The notes beneath the pieces were generated by a model. That model saw nothing but the letters and a program-made list of their open reading frames with translations. It was not told the origin of the DNA and did not search any database. A program made the position numbers and the translations under genes. A stretch of 64,000 nt of DNA from Zhuqueibacter pondensis (GTDB taxonomy: Bacteria > Zhuqueibacterota > Zhuqueibacteria > Zhuqueibacterales > Zhuqueibacteraceae), in NCBI GenBank assembly GCA_034505955.1, contig JAPDQK010000009.1, forward strand, positions 62,001-126,000. The letters run 5' to 3'. Below are positions 47,808-57,900 of the stretch, piece after piece (the stretch's first letter is position 1; the number at the start of each line of letters is the position of its first letter).

Positions 47808-48710
47808 ATGACGAACAAACGCCGCTTGGAAACCATCACCGAACCGCTGATCGAATGGGTGATTCGGTTGTGTGGAATTAGTGCCATTTTGTTTGTCATT
47901 GGAATTTTTTTCTTCGTTTTTCGGGAGGGATCAGGTTTTCTTTTTCACGGACTGAATCTCCGTGAATTTCTCACCAGCACGGAATGGTATCCGATTTCGG
48001 TCGGCCAGCCGCGTTATGGCGTTCTTGCCTTGATTGCCGGAACCGCGAGTGTGACGGTGTTGGCGATGGTTATCGCGGTGCCCTTTGGTTTGGGTGCCGC
48101 GATTTTTATTTCGGAATTCTGCGGTCCCAAAGTCAAGGAAACCTTCAAGATCGTCATCGAGCTGCTCGCGGCGATTCCGTCGGTCGTCTGGGGATTCATT
48201 GGTTTGACGGTGATGAATCCTCTCATTATTTCCCTGTTTCATGCACCCATCGGCCTCAACGTTTTGAATGGCGGCATTATCCTCGCGCTGATGAGTGTGC
48301 CCATCATCGTTTCCATCGGCGAAGATGCTCTGAAAGCCGTACCGGATTCCTATCGCGAAGCCGCGCTCGCACTGGGCGCGACGCGCTGGCAAACGGTTTA
48401 TCGCGTGCTCTTGCCGGCGGCGCGAAACGGTTTGTTAGCCGCAGCGCTCCTGGGTGTCGGCCGTGCTGTCGGCGAAACCATTGCCGTGCTCATGGCCACC
48501 GGGCACGCCGTGCAAATTCCGCACAGCCTGCTCGATTCGGTTCGAACGCTCACCGCCACCATTGCCGCCGAGCTTGGTGAAGCGCCCGTGCATTCGGATC
48601 ACTATCAAGTTTTGTTTATCATCGGCATTCTGCTGTTTACGATTACTTTTGTGATCAATCTCGTCGCCGATCTCGTGATTAAAGGAATTCGGAAGGAAGC
48701 GTCCTTTTGA
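47808..48710 (+). CDS. pstC: Phosphate ABC transporter permease PstC
   Basis: 300 residues with six membrane segments. The cytoplasmic EAA-type loop reads YREAALALGATRWQTVYRVL and couples to the ATPases. The start codon follows the pstS stop directly. Its length and hydrophobic profile are usual for PstC. Confidence 0.94.
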   Translation: MTNKRRLETITEPLIEWVIRLCGISAILFVIGIFFFVFREGSGFLFHGLNLREFLTSTEWYPISVGQPRYGVLALIAGTASVTVLAMVIAVPFGLGAAIFISEFCGPKVKETFKIVIELLAAIPSVVWGFIGLTVMNPLIISLFHAPIGLNVLNGGIILALMSVPIIVSIGEDALKAVPDSYREAALALGATRWQTVYRVLLPAARNGLLAAALLGVGRAVGETIAVLMATGHAVQIPHSLLDSVRTLTATIAAELGEAPVHSDHYQVLFIIGILLFTITFVINLVADLVIKGIRKEASF

Positions 48711-48918
48711 ATTTCTTTTTGAGACCGGCACGCTCACGGATAAGGTTATTTTTGAGGATCTCTGCAAACGATACGATGTTTTTGTCGAAACGACCAATGA
48801 CTTTCTCCGCAGCGTTGTTGCCAGGCACATGGCGTCTTGAGCGCCTCACCGTGCTGAGGAGCCAATAACCGATGAAGAATAACCAACTGTAACCGACATC
48901 CGGTATTGATTATCCAGG
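48711..48918 (+). other. Spacer between pstC and pstA with a coding-like fragment
   Basis: A 208-base gap inside an otherwise tight operon. In one frame (about 48711-48839) it reads EFLFETGTLTDKVIFEDL and then CKRYDVFVETTNDFLRSV before a stop. That looks like real protein sequence, but I do not recognise it. It has no clear start of its own and may be a fragment of a displaced gene. Confidence 0.35.
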
Positions 48919-49827
48919 ATGCACGATCAAGCTTCCAGAACCATGTTTACCGAAACCCGCTTTGTCCGTAAAAAAAAGCGCACCGAGACAACAGCAAAAA
49001 TCATCTTTCTGCTGATGTCCCTGTTGCTGATTTTGCCGTTGCTCCTGATCGTTGGCTATCTTTTCTACAAAGCCTTTCCGATTCTCTCGCTCGATTTTCT
49101 GCTGGAAAATCCGAAGCGCGGCATGCGCGCCGGTGGCATTTGGGCGCCGTTTTTGGGCACGATTTATCTGGTCGTCATCTCCCTGCTCATTGCCGCCCCG
49201 ATCGGCGTGCTGGCCGCAGTTTATCTCAATGAGTATGCCCGCGACAATTGGTTCACGCGCATGATTAATCTCGCGGTGGTCAATCTTGCCGGTGTGCCCA
49301 GCATTGTGCATGCATTGTTCGGGTTGGGTGCATTCGTTCTGTTTGCCGGCATCGGCCGCTCCATTCTTGCGGCCTCGCTCACGCTGGCGATCATGACGCT
49401 GCCGGTGATTATTGCCAGCACCAAGGAAGCGCTCGCTTCGGTGCCGATGGCTTTTCGCGAAGCCTGCTGGAATGTCGGCGCCACGCGCTGGCAAACCATC
49501 CGCAGCATTGTTTTGCCGAATTCCATCAGCGGAATTTTGACCGGCATTATTTTGCAGGTTTCGCGCTCAGCCGGTGAAACCGCGCCAATTATGTTTACCG
49601 GCGCGGTGTTCTTCAAAGCCATCACCGAAGGAAAAATCTTTGCTTATGGTCTTTTTGATCAATGCATGGCGCTCTCCATGCACCTGTTCACGATCTCGAC
49701 CCAGGTTCCGGATGTTCCCAAAGCGTTGCCTTATGGCACGGCGGTGGTTTTGCTGGGCGCGGTATTACTCGTCAATGCCCTTTCAATTATATTGCGCGTG
49801 TATTTGCGGTCCAGAAAAAAATGGTAG
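48919..49827 (+). CDS. pstA: Phosphate ABC transporter permease PstA
   Basis: 302 residues with six membrane segments (first at LLMSLLLILPLLLIVGYLF). The coupling loop reads FREACWNVGATRWQTIRSIVLP, and the following RSAGETAPIMFTGA segment is typical of PstA. Both ATG codons at 48919 and 48943 are possible. Neither has a strong ribosome site. I keep the first. Confidence 0.92.
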   Translation: MHDQASRTMFTETRFVRKKKRTETTAKIIFLLMSLLLILPLLLIVGYLFYKAFPILSLDFLLENPKRGMRAGGIWAPFLGTIYLVVISLLIAAPIGVLAAVYLNEYARDNWFTRMINLAVVNLAGVPSIVHALFGLGAFVLFAGIGRSILAASLTLAIMTLPVIIASTKEALASVPMAFREACWNVGATRWQTIRSIVLPNSISGILTGIILQVSRSAGETAPIMFTGAVFFKAITEGKIFAYGLFDQCMALSMHLFTISTQVPDVPKALPYGTAVVLLGAVLLVNALSIILRVYLRSRKKW

Positions 49828-49857
49828 ACTTGATCCGGGATGCCCGTTGTCTTTGAC

Positions 49858-49882
49858 AATTTACGTTTTGCGCGTTACGTTT
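49858..49882. repeat. ACGTTTTGCGCGTTACGT-word repeat tract
   Basis: CAATTTACGTTTTGCGCGTTACGTT lies in the leader just before the first pstB gene and takes the place of any Shine-Dalgarno sequence. It shares its words with the hairpin at 26110-26172. Confidence 0.45.
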
Positions 49883-49884
49883 AA

Positions 49885-50649
49885 ATGCAAACCTCTGAGA
49901 AAAAGATCGAAATTTCCAGACTGACGGTTGAATACGGTCAAATAACTGCATTGAAGGGGGTCTCGTTCGACGTTTATAAAAATGAGATTGTCGGCATCAT
50001 CGGCCCGGCGCAATCCGGCAAGACCACCCTGTTGAAAGTCATCAACCGCACCATCGATTTTGTTCCGGGTGTTCGTGTCAGTGGCATGGTCAAGATTGAC
50101 GGTCAAAACGTGCGGCAAATCAAAAACATCTATGAATTGCGCCGGAAGATTGGCATGGTGTTCCCGCTGCCGGTGGGATTGCCGCTGTCAATATATGACA
50201 ATGTCGCGTTTGCGCCGCGCATGGCTGGCATTCGCAATCGCGCTGAGTTGGATGCAATCGTCGAACGGTGCCTGCGCCAGGCCGCGTTGTGGGATGAGGT
50301 CAAAGATCGTCTGGACAGTCTCGGCACGCGACTTTCCGGCGGACAGCAGCAGCGATTGACCATTGCACGCGCGCTCTCCCACAATCCGGAAATTCTCTGT
50401 CTCGACGAATTTTCCATCGCGGTCGATCCGGTGACCACGATGCGCATTGAAGATGTACTCAAAGAATTGCGCTCGCAAGTGACCATCATCCTCGTCACCA
50501 ATCTTGTCCAGCAGGCACGCCGGCTGGCCGATCGCACCGCCTTTCTGCTCAACGGCGACCTGATCGAAATTGACCGGACCGAGGTGATCTTTTCTGATTC
50601 ACCGGCAAACAAGAAGACCTATGATTATGTAAATGGAATCTTTGGATGA
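49885..50649 (+). CDS. pstB: Phosphate ABC transporter ATPase PstB1, degenerate Q-loop and H-switch
   Basis: 254 residues. Walker A (GPAQSGKTT, 40-48), the ABC signature LSGGQ (150-154) and Walker B with catalytic Glu (LCLDEF, Glu175) are intact. The Q-loop, normally GMVFQKPNPFPMS, reads GMVFPLPVGLPLS with Pro94 in place of Gln. The switch His of VTHNM is replaced: the sequence is ILVTNLVQQ (Asn206). Alone, a homodimer would have two crippled sites. Its intact signature could complete the site of PstB2 (52907-53683), which lacks one. The start at 49885 has no visible ribosome site because a repeat tract sits there. Confidence 0.92.
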   Translation: MQTSEKKIEISRLTVEYGQITALKGVSFDVYKNEIVGIIGPAQSGKTTLLKVINRTIDFVPGVRVSGMVKIDGQNVRQIKNIYELRRKIGMVFPLPVGLPLSIYDNVAFAPRMAGIRNRAELDAIVERCLRQAALWDEVKDRLDSLGTRLSGGQQQRLTIARALSHNPEILCLDEFSIAVDPVTTMRIEDVLKELRSQVTIILVTNLVQQARRLADRTAFLLNGDLIEIDRTEVIFSDSPANKKTYDYVNGIFG

Positions 50650-50686
50650 GCGCAAAGAAAAAATACCGCATCTCTTGGAGAATCTC

Positions 50687-51367
50687 ATGAGGACAATTAT
50701 TGCCAGGCTTTTTGGTCGCTCGCCTATTCCGCCTCTGCAGTTTCACATGTCCAAAGTCGCAGAATGTGTGCAAAAGGTCGATGACCTTTTCTCGGCGCTC
50801 AACGCCGGCGATTATGAAAAGATCAAGACCATCAGTGAACAGATTTCGGAATCCGAGCATGCTGCCGACCTGGCCAAGGATGATCTGCGCAACGATCTGG
50901 CGCACGGGGTTTTCCTGCCCGTGGACAAAACTACTCTGCTGACGATTCTCGCTTTGCAGGATAGCATTGCCGATAAATGCGAGGATATCGGAGTTTTGTT
51001 GACGCTGAAAAGATTGGAGCTGTCCGAAACTTTCAAGGATGACTTTCAGCAGTTTTTGTCTAAAAACCTCGAGACCTTCGGGGTGGCACAACGCATTATT
51101 CAACAGCTTGACGAGCTGCTGTCGACCTCATTCGCCGGAGTGGAAGCAGAAAAGGTGAAAAAAATGGTCGATGATGTCGCCTTCAAGGAGCATGAGGCGG
51201 ACCTGTTACAGCGCCGGTTGCTGCAGCGTTTATTCGAATTGGAAAGCGCGATGCCCCACGGCACCTTTTATCTTTGGCAGAAGATTTTTGAAGCCGTTGG
51301 GAATTTGTCCAATTTATCAGAAAATTTGGGGCATCGGGTTCGTACGCTGCTTGATCTCAAGTCCTGA
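50687..51367 (+). CDS. DUF47/PhoU-like accessory protein of the PiT transporter
   Basis: 226 residues, helical, of the DUF47 (TIGR00153) family. Conserved Glu/Asp clusters are ISESEHAADLAKDDLRND, LQDSIADKCEDIGV and FKEHEADLLQRRL. Genes of this family commonly precede PiT transporters and modulate them. That is the arrangement here, with the PiT start 50 bases downstream. The ATG at 50687 has GGAG six bases upstream and gives the family N-terminus (MRTIIARLFGRSP). An earlier ATG at 50633 would overlap pstB1. Confidence 0.9.
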   Translation: MRTIIARLFGRSPIPPLQFHMSKVAECVQKVDDLFSALNAGDYEKIKTISEQISESEHAADLAKDDLRNDLAHGVFLPVDKTTLLTILALQDSIADKCEDIGVLLTLKRLELSETFKDDFQQFLSKNLETFGVAQRIIQQLDELLSTSFAGVEAEKVKKMVDDVAFKEHEADLLQRRLLQRLFELESAMPHGTFYLWQKIFEAVGNLSNLSENLGHRVRTLLDLKS

Positions 51368-51416
51368 TGGAATATGCGAATTGGACATGACCTCGCCATC
51401 GCTTTGGAGAGTGTGA

Positions 51417-52841
51417 ATGGGAACTGAGAGCGTACTCTTGGGCTTTACTTTGCTGTTTGGTGTATATATGGCATGGAATGTTGGGGCCAATGATGTTGCC
51501 AATGCCATGGGGACTTCGGTTGGTTCGAGAGCGCTGACATTGCGACGTGCGGTTGTTGTTGCAGCCATCATGGAGTTTTGCGGTGCTTTTTTTGTCGGAT
51601 CCCATGTTTCAGACACCGTGCGCAGAGGCATTGTTAATCCCGAGATATTCGTTTCCAACCCGCTCTTTCTCGCGTATGGTATGATTGCGGCACTGCTGGC
51701 GGCCGGTGCCTGGTTGCAAGTGGCCTCCTATTACGGTTGGCCGGTCTCAACCACCCATTCGATCATCGGCGCCATCTTGGGATTCGGCGTCGTGATCGGG
51801 GGTTTCCGAGCCGTCTATTGGCATCAGGTGGGAACAATTGTGATGAGTTGGATTGTGTCTCCTCTGATGGGGGGCATCATCGCGTATTTAATTTTCACTC
51901 TGCTCCGCCGGCGCATATTTTATGCCTCCAATCCGGTGGAAGCTGCCAAGAAATTGACCCCCTGGCTGGTTTTTTCCCTGTTCTTTGTTTTGACGCTCGT
52001 CATGCTCTTCAAGGGTCTCAAGAACCTTAATCTTCATTTGCCCTTTGCAAGAGCGCTCGAATTTGCCACAGCCATCGGGCTGATCGCCGCCTTGGTAAGC
52101 TGGCCTTTGGTCCGCCGCATTCGTGCCGGAGTCGCACCCCAAAGGGAACTGGAAATACAACCGCCCAAAGTGGCCAAAGCCCTGATAAAAGCAGTTAAAA
52201 ATTTGCGGCAAGCTCAAACGGACTCCAGCGGAGAAACTCACTATCAACTGACGCGACTTCTAAGTGAAGTCGAAATGCTTGCCAAGACGGCGCAGCGGGG
52301 AATGGAAGTAGAAGCAGGTGGCGATCACCTCAAAGCCGTTGAGCGAATTTTTGCCTATTTGCAAATCATGAGCGCCTGTTTCGTTGCCTTTGCTCACGGC
52401 GCCAACGATGTGGCGAACGCGATCGGCCCCCTGGCGGCCGCGGTGGATGTTCTAAAAACAGGGTTCGTTGCCATGGAAGCCTCGGTTCCAATATGGATGT
52501 TGGCATTGGGTGGGCTGGGTATCGTCGTTGGTCTGGCAACTTGGGGGTGGCGTGTCATTGAAACCATTGGCAAAAAAATCACCGAATTGACACCGACGCG
52601 GGGCTTTTCGGCGGAATTCGGAGCAGCAATGACCATCGTTATCGCCTCCAAGATCGGCCTGCCGATCTCGACGACCCATACACTCGTCGGGGCGGTGCTT
52701 GGCATTGGCTTGGCGCGCGGGCTGGGCGCATTAAATCTGCGCATCGTCCGCGATATTATCGTCTCCTGGATTGTCACGATCCCAGCCGGCGCCATCCTGG
52801 CGGTGCTATTTTTCTATGTGTTCCGCGGCCTCTTCGGATGA
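51417..52841 (+). CDS. PiT-family inorganic phosphate transporter
   Basis: 474 residues and about ten membrane segments. The two inverted family signatures are clear: WNVGANDVANAMGTSVGSRA near the N-terminus and AHGANDVANAIGPLAA in the second half. The large cytoplasmic loop between them (about 235-310) is present. PiT proteins carry metal-phosphate by proton or sodium symport with low affinity. GGAGAG five bases before the ATG supports the start. It lies between the two pstB genes, so low- and high-affinity uptake would be expressed together. Confidence 0.94.
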   Translation: MGTESVLLGFTLLFGVYMAWNVGANDVANAMGTSVGSRALTLRRAVVVAAIMEFCGAFFVGSHVSDTVRRGIVNPEIFVSNPLFLAYGMIAALLAAGAWLQVASYYGWPVSTTHSIIGAILGFGVVIGGFRAVYWHQVGTIVMSWIVSPLMGGIIAYLIFTLLRRRIFYASNPVEAAKKLTPWLVFSLFFVLTLVMLFKGLKNLNLHLPFARALEFATAIGLIAALVSWPLVRRIRAGVAPQRELEIQPPKVAKALIKAVKNLRQAQTDSSGETHYQLTRLLSEVEMLAKTAQRGMEVEAGGDHLKAVERIFAYLQIMSACFVAFAHGANDVANAIGPLAAAVDVLKTGFVAMEASVPIWMLALGGLGIVVGLATWGWRVIETIGKKITELTPTRGFSAEFGAAMTIVIASKIGLPISTTHTLVGAVLGIGLARGLGALNLRIVRDIIVSWIVTIPAGAILAVLFFYVFRGLFG

Positions 52842-52906
52842 TTTTGATTTTTGACCAGATCCGAAAGAACGCGCGGTAATCCATTTCCAATCATCATAAC
52901 ACCGGA

Positions 52907-53683
52907 ATGAGCGAAGAGAAAAACTACAGCATCGAAACGCGAAATCTCAATTTGTGGTATGGCAATTTTCAAGCGCTGATCAATGTCAGCGTAAAAATCA
53001 GACATGGCATCATCACCTCACTGATTGGGCCCTCCGGCTGCGGCAAGAGCACGCTGCTGCGCTGCTTCAATCGGGTGAACGAGCGTTATGGCAACGTGAC
53101 CACCACGGGCGAGATTAAAATTCTTGGAAAAAACATTTACGACCCGGACGTCTCACTGGTCGAGTTGCGCAAAGCCGTCGGCATGGTGTTCCAGCGGCCC
53201 AACCCCCTGCCCATTTCAGTCTATGAAAACATCGTCTTCGGCCTGCGCATTCATTCCATGCGCAGCGCGCTGAAAAAATCCACCACGGACGAAATTGTCG
53301 AAAAAGCGCTCCAGGAGGTTTCGCTCTGGAAAGATTTGAAGGATAAATTGCACCGCAAGGCCACGGCTCTCCAGCTCGAACAGCAACAGAAGCTTTGCAT
53401 TGCCCGTCTTTTGCCGCTGAAGCCGGAAATCATTTTGATGGACGAGCCCTGCTCCGCTCTCGATGCCGAGGCCACCCGCGGCATCGAAGAGCTGATGTTC
53501 TCTCTCGCGGGTCGCTACACCATTCTCATCGTCACCCACAATATGGCGCAAGCCCGGCGCGTGAGCGAAGAATGCATCTTCATGCTGCTCGGCGAGATCA
53601 TGGAACACAGCCGCACCGAAGAGTTGTTCTTGACGCCCAAGAATCCCAAAACCGCGGAGTATATCGAAGGAAGATATGGGTGA
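52907..53683 (+). CDS. pstB: Phosphate ABC transporter ATPase PstB2, degenerate signature motif
   Basis: 258 residues. Walker A (GPSGCGKST, 41-49), Q-loop (GMVFQRPNP, Gln96), Walker B with Glu (ILMDEP, Glu180) and switch His (IVTHNM, His211) are all canonical PstB. The ABC signature, normally LSGGQQQR, reads LQLEQQQK (155-162). Loss of Ser-Gly-Gly should stop this subunit from completing a partner's ATP site. The changes mirror those in PstB1. The surrounding reading frame is clean, so the change is not a frameshift. No strong ribosome site is seen. Confidence 0.92.
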   Translation: MSEEKNYSIETRNLNLWYGNFQALINVSVKIRHGIITSLIGPSGCGKSTLLRCFNRVNERYGNVTTTGEIKILGKNIYDPDVSLVELRKAVGMVFQRPNPLPISVYENIVFGLRIHSMRSALKKSTTDEIVEKALQEVSLWKDLKDKLHRKATALQLEQQQKLCIARLLPLKPEIILMDEPCSALDAEATRGIEELMFSLAGRYTILIVTHNMAQARRVSEECIFMLLGEIMEHSRTEELFLTPKNPKTAEYIEGRYG

Positions 53684-53688
53684 AATGA

Positions 53689-53772
53689 TTGGAGTATTGG
53701 AGTAATAGCGTGCTGAATTAATGGAATTCGCATTACTCCAAAACGCCACTACTCCAGCACTCCATTACTCCA
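53689..53772. repeat. ATTGGAGTA-word imperfect hairpin
   Basis: TTGGAGTATTGGAGTAATAGCG on the left is answered by CATTACTCCAAAACGCCACT and ACTCCAGCACTCCATTACTCC on the right. It fills the gap between pstB2 and the phosphoesterase gene. Confidence 0.6.
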
Positions 53773-53798
53773 CAATCGTAATGAACAAGGAAATGGAT

Positions 53799-54449
53799 AT
53801 GCGTCTCCTCTGCGTTACTGACATTCACAGCGAAGTTCGCCGCTTTGAAAAAATTTTGAGCAACGAGCCACAGGCGGATGTTCTCATCATTGGCGGCGAT
53901 TTCACCGATTTCGGCAAGCCGCCGGAAGTGAGCCGTATGCTCGATATTGCCCAAGCGCACACGCCCAAGGTGCTTGCCGTTGCCGGAAATTGCGACAGTC
54001 CGGAAATTGATCAACTTTTGCTCGAGCGCGGCGTGTCGTTGCATGCACGTGGCGTGCGCATTGGGGACATTGGCTTCTTTGGCGTCTCGGCCATGCCGCC
54101 GTGGCGCGGCAACATGTATGAATTCCCGGAGGAGGAGCTCGATCGTTTTCTTGCTGCTGGTTACGCGCAGGTCGAAGGCAGCCCGAAATTGATCATGGTT
54201 CCGCATGCTCCGCCGCGCAACTCCGGCGTCGATCGCACGATTTTATTCATGAGCGTGGGCAGCACCGCGATCCGGAGTTGGGTTGAAAAAGTCAATCCAG
54301 TGCTGGTGATTTGCGGCCACATTCACGAAGCGCGCGGCCAGGGCAAAATCGGCAACACTATCGTGGTGAATTGTGGGCCGGCGCGCAATGGGAATTATGC
54401 GACCGCGGAAGTGGGAAATGAAATAAAGGTGGCATTGAAAAAAATATAA
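53799..54449 (+). CDS. Calcineurin-like metallophosphoesterase
   Basis: 216 residues. Metal-binding motifs appear in the right order: DxH in VTDIHSE, GGDFTDFG, AGNCDSP (in place of the usual GNHD/E, His replaced by Cys), VPHAPPRN and GHIHEARG. The protein resembles small archaeal/bacterial phosphoesterases of the YfcE/MJ0936 type. Substrate is unknown. Placement after the phosphate genes may be by chance. The ATG at 53799 has AAGGA seven bases upstream. The open frame extends back to 53721 through repeat sequence and is not used. Confidence 0.88.
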   Translation: MRLLCVTDIHSEVRRFEKILSNEPQADVLIIGGDFTDFGKPPEVSRMLDIAQAHTPKVLAVAGNCDSPEIDQLLLERGVSLHARGVRIGDIGFFGVSAMPPWRGNMYEFPEEELDRFLAAGYAQVEGSPKLIMVPHAPPRNSGVDRTILFMSVGSTAIRSWVEKVNPVLVICGHIHEARGQGKIGNTIVVNCGPARNGNYATAEVGNEIKVALKKI

Positions 54450-54940
54450 AAATTCATTGACAAAATTGAAAAAGAGTCTATATTGGTTATCGTGTTCAAG
54501 ACTTGATTGAGCTTATTAATCAGAATTTGTCCATTGGAGCCCAAAATTAGAGCCAGACGCGGAGGACTTTTCTGGGCGCACGATTTGAAGCATGGCAAAT
54601 TTTTGGTCTGCCTTCGATCCACCAAAACATCTTGACACTGGTATTATCTTGACAATGTTAAGTTGCTCCAACATCTCACATTCCGTGTCATTCTGTAAGA
54701 ATCTTTTCTAGCATTACCCTTCAGCTCGTGCTTAAAAAGACCCCTACGGGCGTAGCCTTCCAGGGTGACAAAAAAGTGGGATGTGCTCAGGAAGCTAACA
54801 TAGCCAAGTTAACTGCGTTACTTTGAAAATTTCGTCGGACAGGTTACGGCCTGTCCCACGTTCGCTTACCATACACTAATGCGTGCCTTCCCGGCATGAA
54901 GCACTCCGAAGCATTTAATATCAACGAGGAGGAAACAAAC
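54450..54940. other. Intergenic region with hairpin element
   Basis: About 490 bases before the TonB-receptor gene. No protein gene is seen. It contains the TGTCATTC-family element and, near 54840-54860, a short inverted GGACAGGTTACGGCCTGTCC stem. Confidence 0.45.
54653..54805. repeat. TGTCATTC-family hairpin element, copy 2
   Basis: The inner part opens with TGTCATTCTGTAAGAATCTTTT (54686) and closes with GGGCGTAGCCTTCCAGGGTGACA (to 54770). The outer arms TGTTAAGTTGCTCCAACATC and the inverse of CATCCCAC...AGCTAACA are imperfectly complementary. Same layout as 32584-32766. Confidence 0.6.
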
Positions 54941-57900
54941 ATGATCGGGAATCAAATGTTGAAATCCGCATTCTCTGCGCTTGTGCCCGCCTTATTGTTG
55001 CTCTCATTAATGCCGGCCAGTCTTTTCGGTGATAACGGCAAACTCACGGGAAAAGTCTACGACGCTGAAACCGGCGAACCTTTGCCCGGCGCCAATGTGA
55101 TTATCGAAAGCGTATGGCTGGACGGGAAGGAAGCCAAGCCCGACATCATCCAGGGCGCAGTCAGCGATCTCACCGGCTATTTCGTCATCCTGAACGTTCG
55201 TCCCGGAACCTACAACCTCAAAGCCAGCATGATGGGATATGCGGCGTTGACTCGCACCCAGGTCAGAGTCAGCATCGACCGCACGATCACCGTGGATTTT
55301 CCTCTGAAACCATCGGCGATTGAAATGGAAGCCGTCACGGTGGTCGCCGAACGTGAGGTGATCAAGCCGGATGTTTCCGGCACCCAGGAAACCATTGTAT
55401 CATCGCGGATCGCCGAGACCCCGGTGCTCCGCATGGACGAATTCGTCAATAAGATCAAGGGCGTGGAATTGGTCGCGAACAACGAAGGACACGGACTCAG
55501 CATTCGCGGCGGCGGCATTCGCGAGACCGATGTCATGATGGACGGAATTTCTTTGCGTGATCCGCGCTCGGAAAATTCCTATTTGTCGCTGAATTCCACG
55601 GCGGTGGAAGAGCTGCAAGTACTCACTGGCGGATTTGAAGCCAAGTACGGAGGAATTCGTTCCGGCCTGGTCAATGTGGTGACCAAAGAGGGACAACGGG
55701 ACAGATACCGTCTCTCGCTCAAGACGGATCAAACTCCGGGAGGGCAAAAGAAATTCTTTGGTGCCAATCCCTGGAGCAACGACTCCTGGATTTATCGAGT
55801 TTTTGCCGATACCTCCGCGAACGGATACGCATGGCGCGGCACAGTTGGCGATACCACCGTGCCGGAGGAATTGCGTTACTTCAAAGGATGGAAAAATACC
55901 CGCGAAGGGAGAAGCAATTACGAAGCCATCGGTCTGCCGCGAGCCGCTGTTCTGACACCGGTGCAAAAGTTGGAGCTTTGGAAGCGGCAGCATCCTCAAT
56001 ACGAGTTTGCCGACAAACCCGATATCTTCGTGGAGGGGACATTGACCGGACCGGTCCCCGGAGGCGGATTACCATTTGTGGGAAGTTATCTCGGCAAGTC
56101 GGTTTTTCTGGTGGGCTTCAAATATGAGGATACTCAGTATGCTTTTCCACTGGGGCCGCGAAATAATTACGTCGACTGGAACGGCCAGCTCAAATTGACC
56201 ACACAACTGAAACCGAGCATGAAGCTGTCGTTGAACAGCATGTATGCAAAAGTGAATACGATCTCGGCAGGCCGGCCATCCACTTTCGGCGGTGCGTTGA
56301 TCGACAATTCCAGCCGGTTCAATTTTCTCAGCAGCACCGAGGCCTCGGTGCGACAGCAAGCCCAGCTTCTGGGAGGATCAAGCGGATTCATCCAAATGTT
56401 CAACAAGAGCCGATTGCAATATTATGATCAGCGTTTCATGATCGGCGGTGCCAAGTTCACGCATACGATCTCACCCAAGGCATTCTATACGCTGGATTTC
56501 CAGTTCAGCTACACCGATCACGAACTGACCCCCTTCGCTCTCGACACCAGCCGCGCCGAAGCCTGGTTCAAGCTTGACAATAAATACCGGGTCCTGGATG
56601 TGCCGAATCAGGGCACACCGAACGGTTCGACAAACTGGCTGACCGACATAACCAATTTATTCTGGCTTTATGGCGGGCTGCAGGCGGCGGATACCTCGTA
56701 CTCCTGGGTGGCCAATCTCCGCGGCGACCTGACGGCGCAACTCGGCCGGCATCACCAAGTCGAAACCGGCTTCAACATCAAGTACAATTATCTCTCGGTC
56801 AACGCCGGAACCTGGCTGCAATCCGAAGAAAGCTGGACGCCTGATCTCTGGCAATATTTCACTGCCAAACCGCTGGAGATCGGCGCCTACGTTCAGGACA
56901 AGTTGGAATTCAAAGGGATGATCGCCAACATCGGGTTGCGCGCCGATTATTTCAATCCCAATAAAAAAGGCTACGCCGTCGAGCATCCGCTCGACGAAGA
57001 CTATGCCAATTTTTATAATTTGGTCTATCAGTATTTGCCCGGCAAATTCGGCTCGTGGGAGAAATGGGTCGAGTATCGTAAAATGCTGGATCAGCCGCCG
57101 GGCTGGCCAGCCACCGAGAGCAAATCCCAGCTCAAACTGGCGCCAAGACTGGGCGTGTCTTTCCCGATAACTCTGGACAGCAAGCTCTATTTCAACTACG
57201 GCCACTTCTACCAGCGGCCCAATATTCATTTTCTCTACAATCAAGCCATCATGCCCGGCGCCACCAATGTTCCTTCGCCCGATTTGGAGATGGCCAGAAC
57301 CGTCGCATATGAGTTCGGTTACGAGCAGAGCTTCTGGCAGAATTTTTTGTTCAACATTACGTTTTATTACAAAGATGTGAAAAACGAGCCGCTCTCCCGC
57401 TCGTATGTCGATTATTGGGAAGAGCAGAGCGTGCAGAAATATTTCCCGGATTTCTACAAAGATATTCGCGGACTGGAGCTGCGATTGGAAAAAAGATTCG
57501 GGCGGTTTGTGACCTTGTGGGGCAACTATGAATACATGCTGCAGACCACCGGTCGCACCGGCTTGGCTTATGTCTATGAAAATCGCCTCCGCGCCAATGA
57601 AGAAATCCGCGATCCCAATATTTATACCACGGATCCCATCCCACGGGCACAAGGGAATTTGAATCTCCACAGCCCCAAGCACTGGGGCCCGGGATTCCGG
57701 GGTATCAAGCCGCTCAGCGATATCTATCTGAACTTCTTCGTTGAGTGGCGCGATGGCGGCAAAGTGATTCTCAATCCCCAGGAGCCCGTGGAAAAACAGA
57801 GAAGGATCGAAGTGGTGGATTATTCCAACGTCGATCTCCGCGCTTCCAAACAGTTGCGCTTCGGCTCGGCGAACCTGGAATTGGTGGTGACGGTGCAAAA

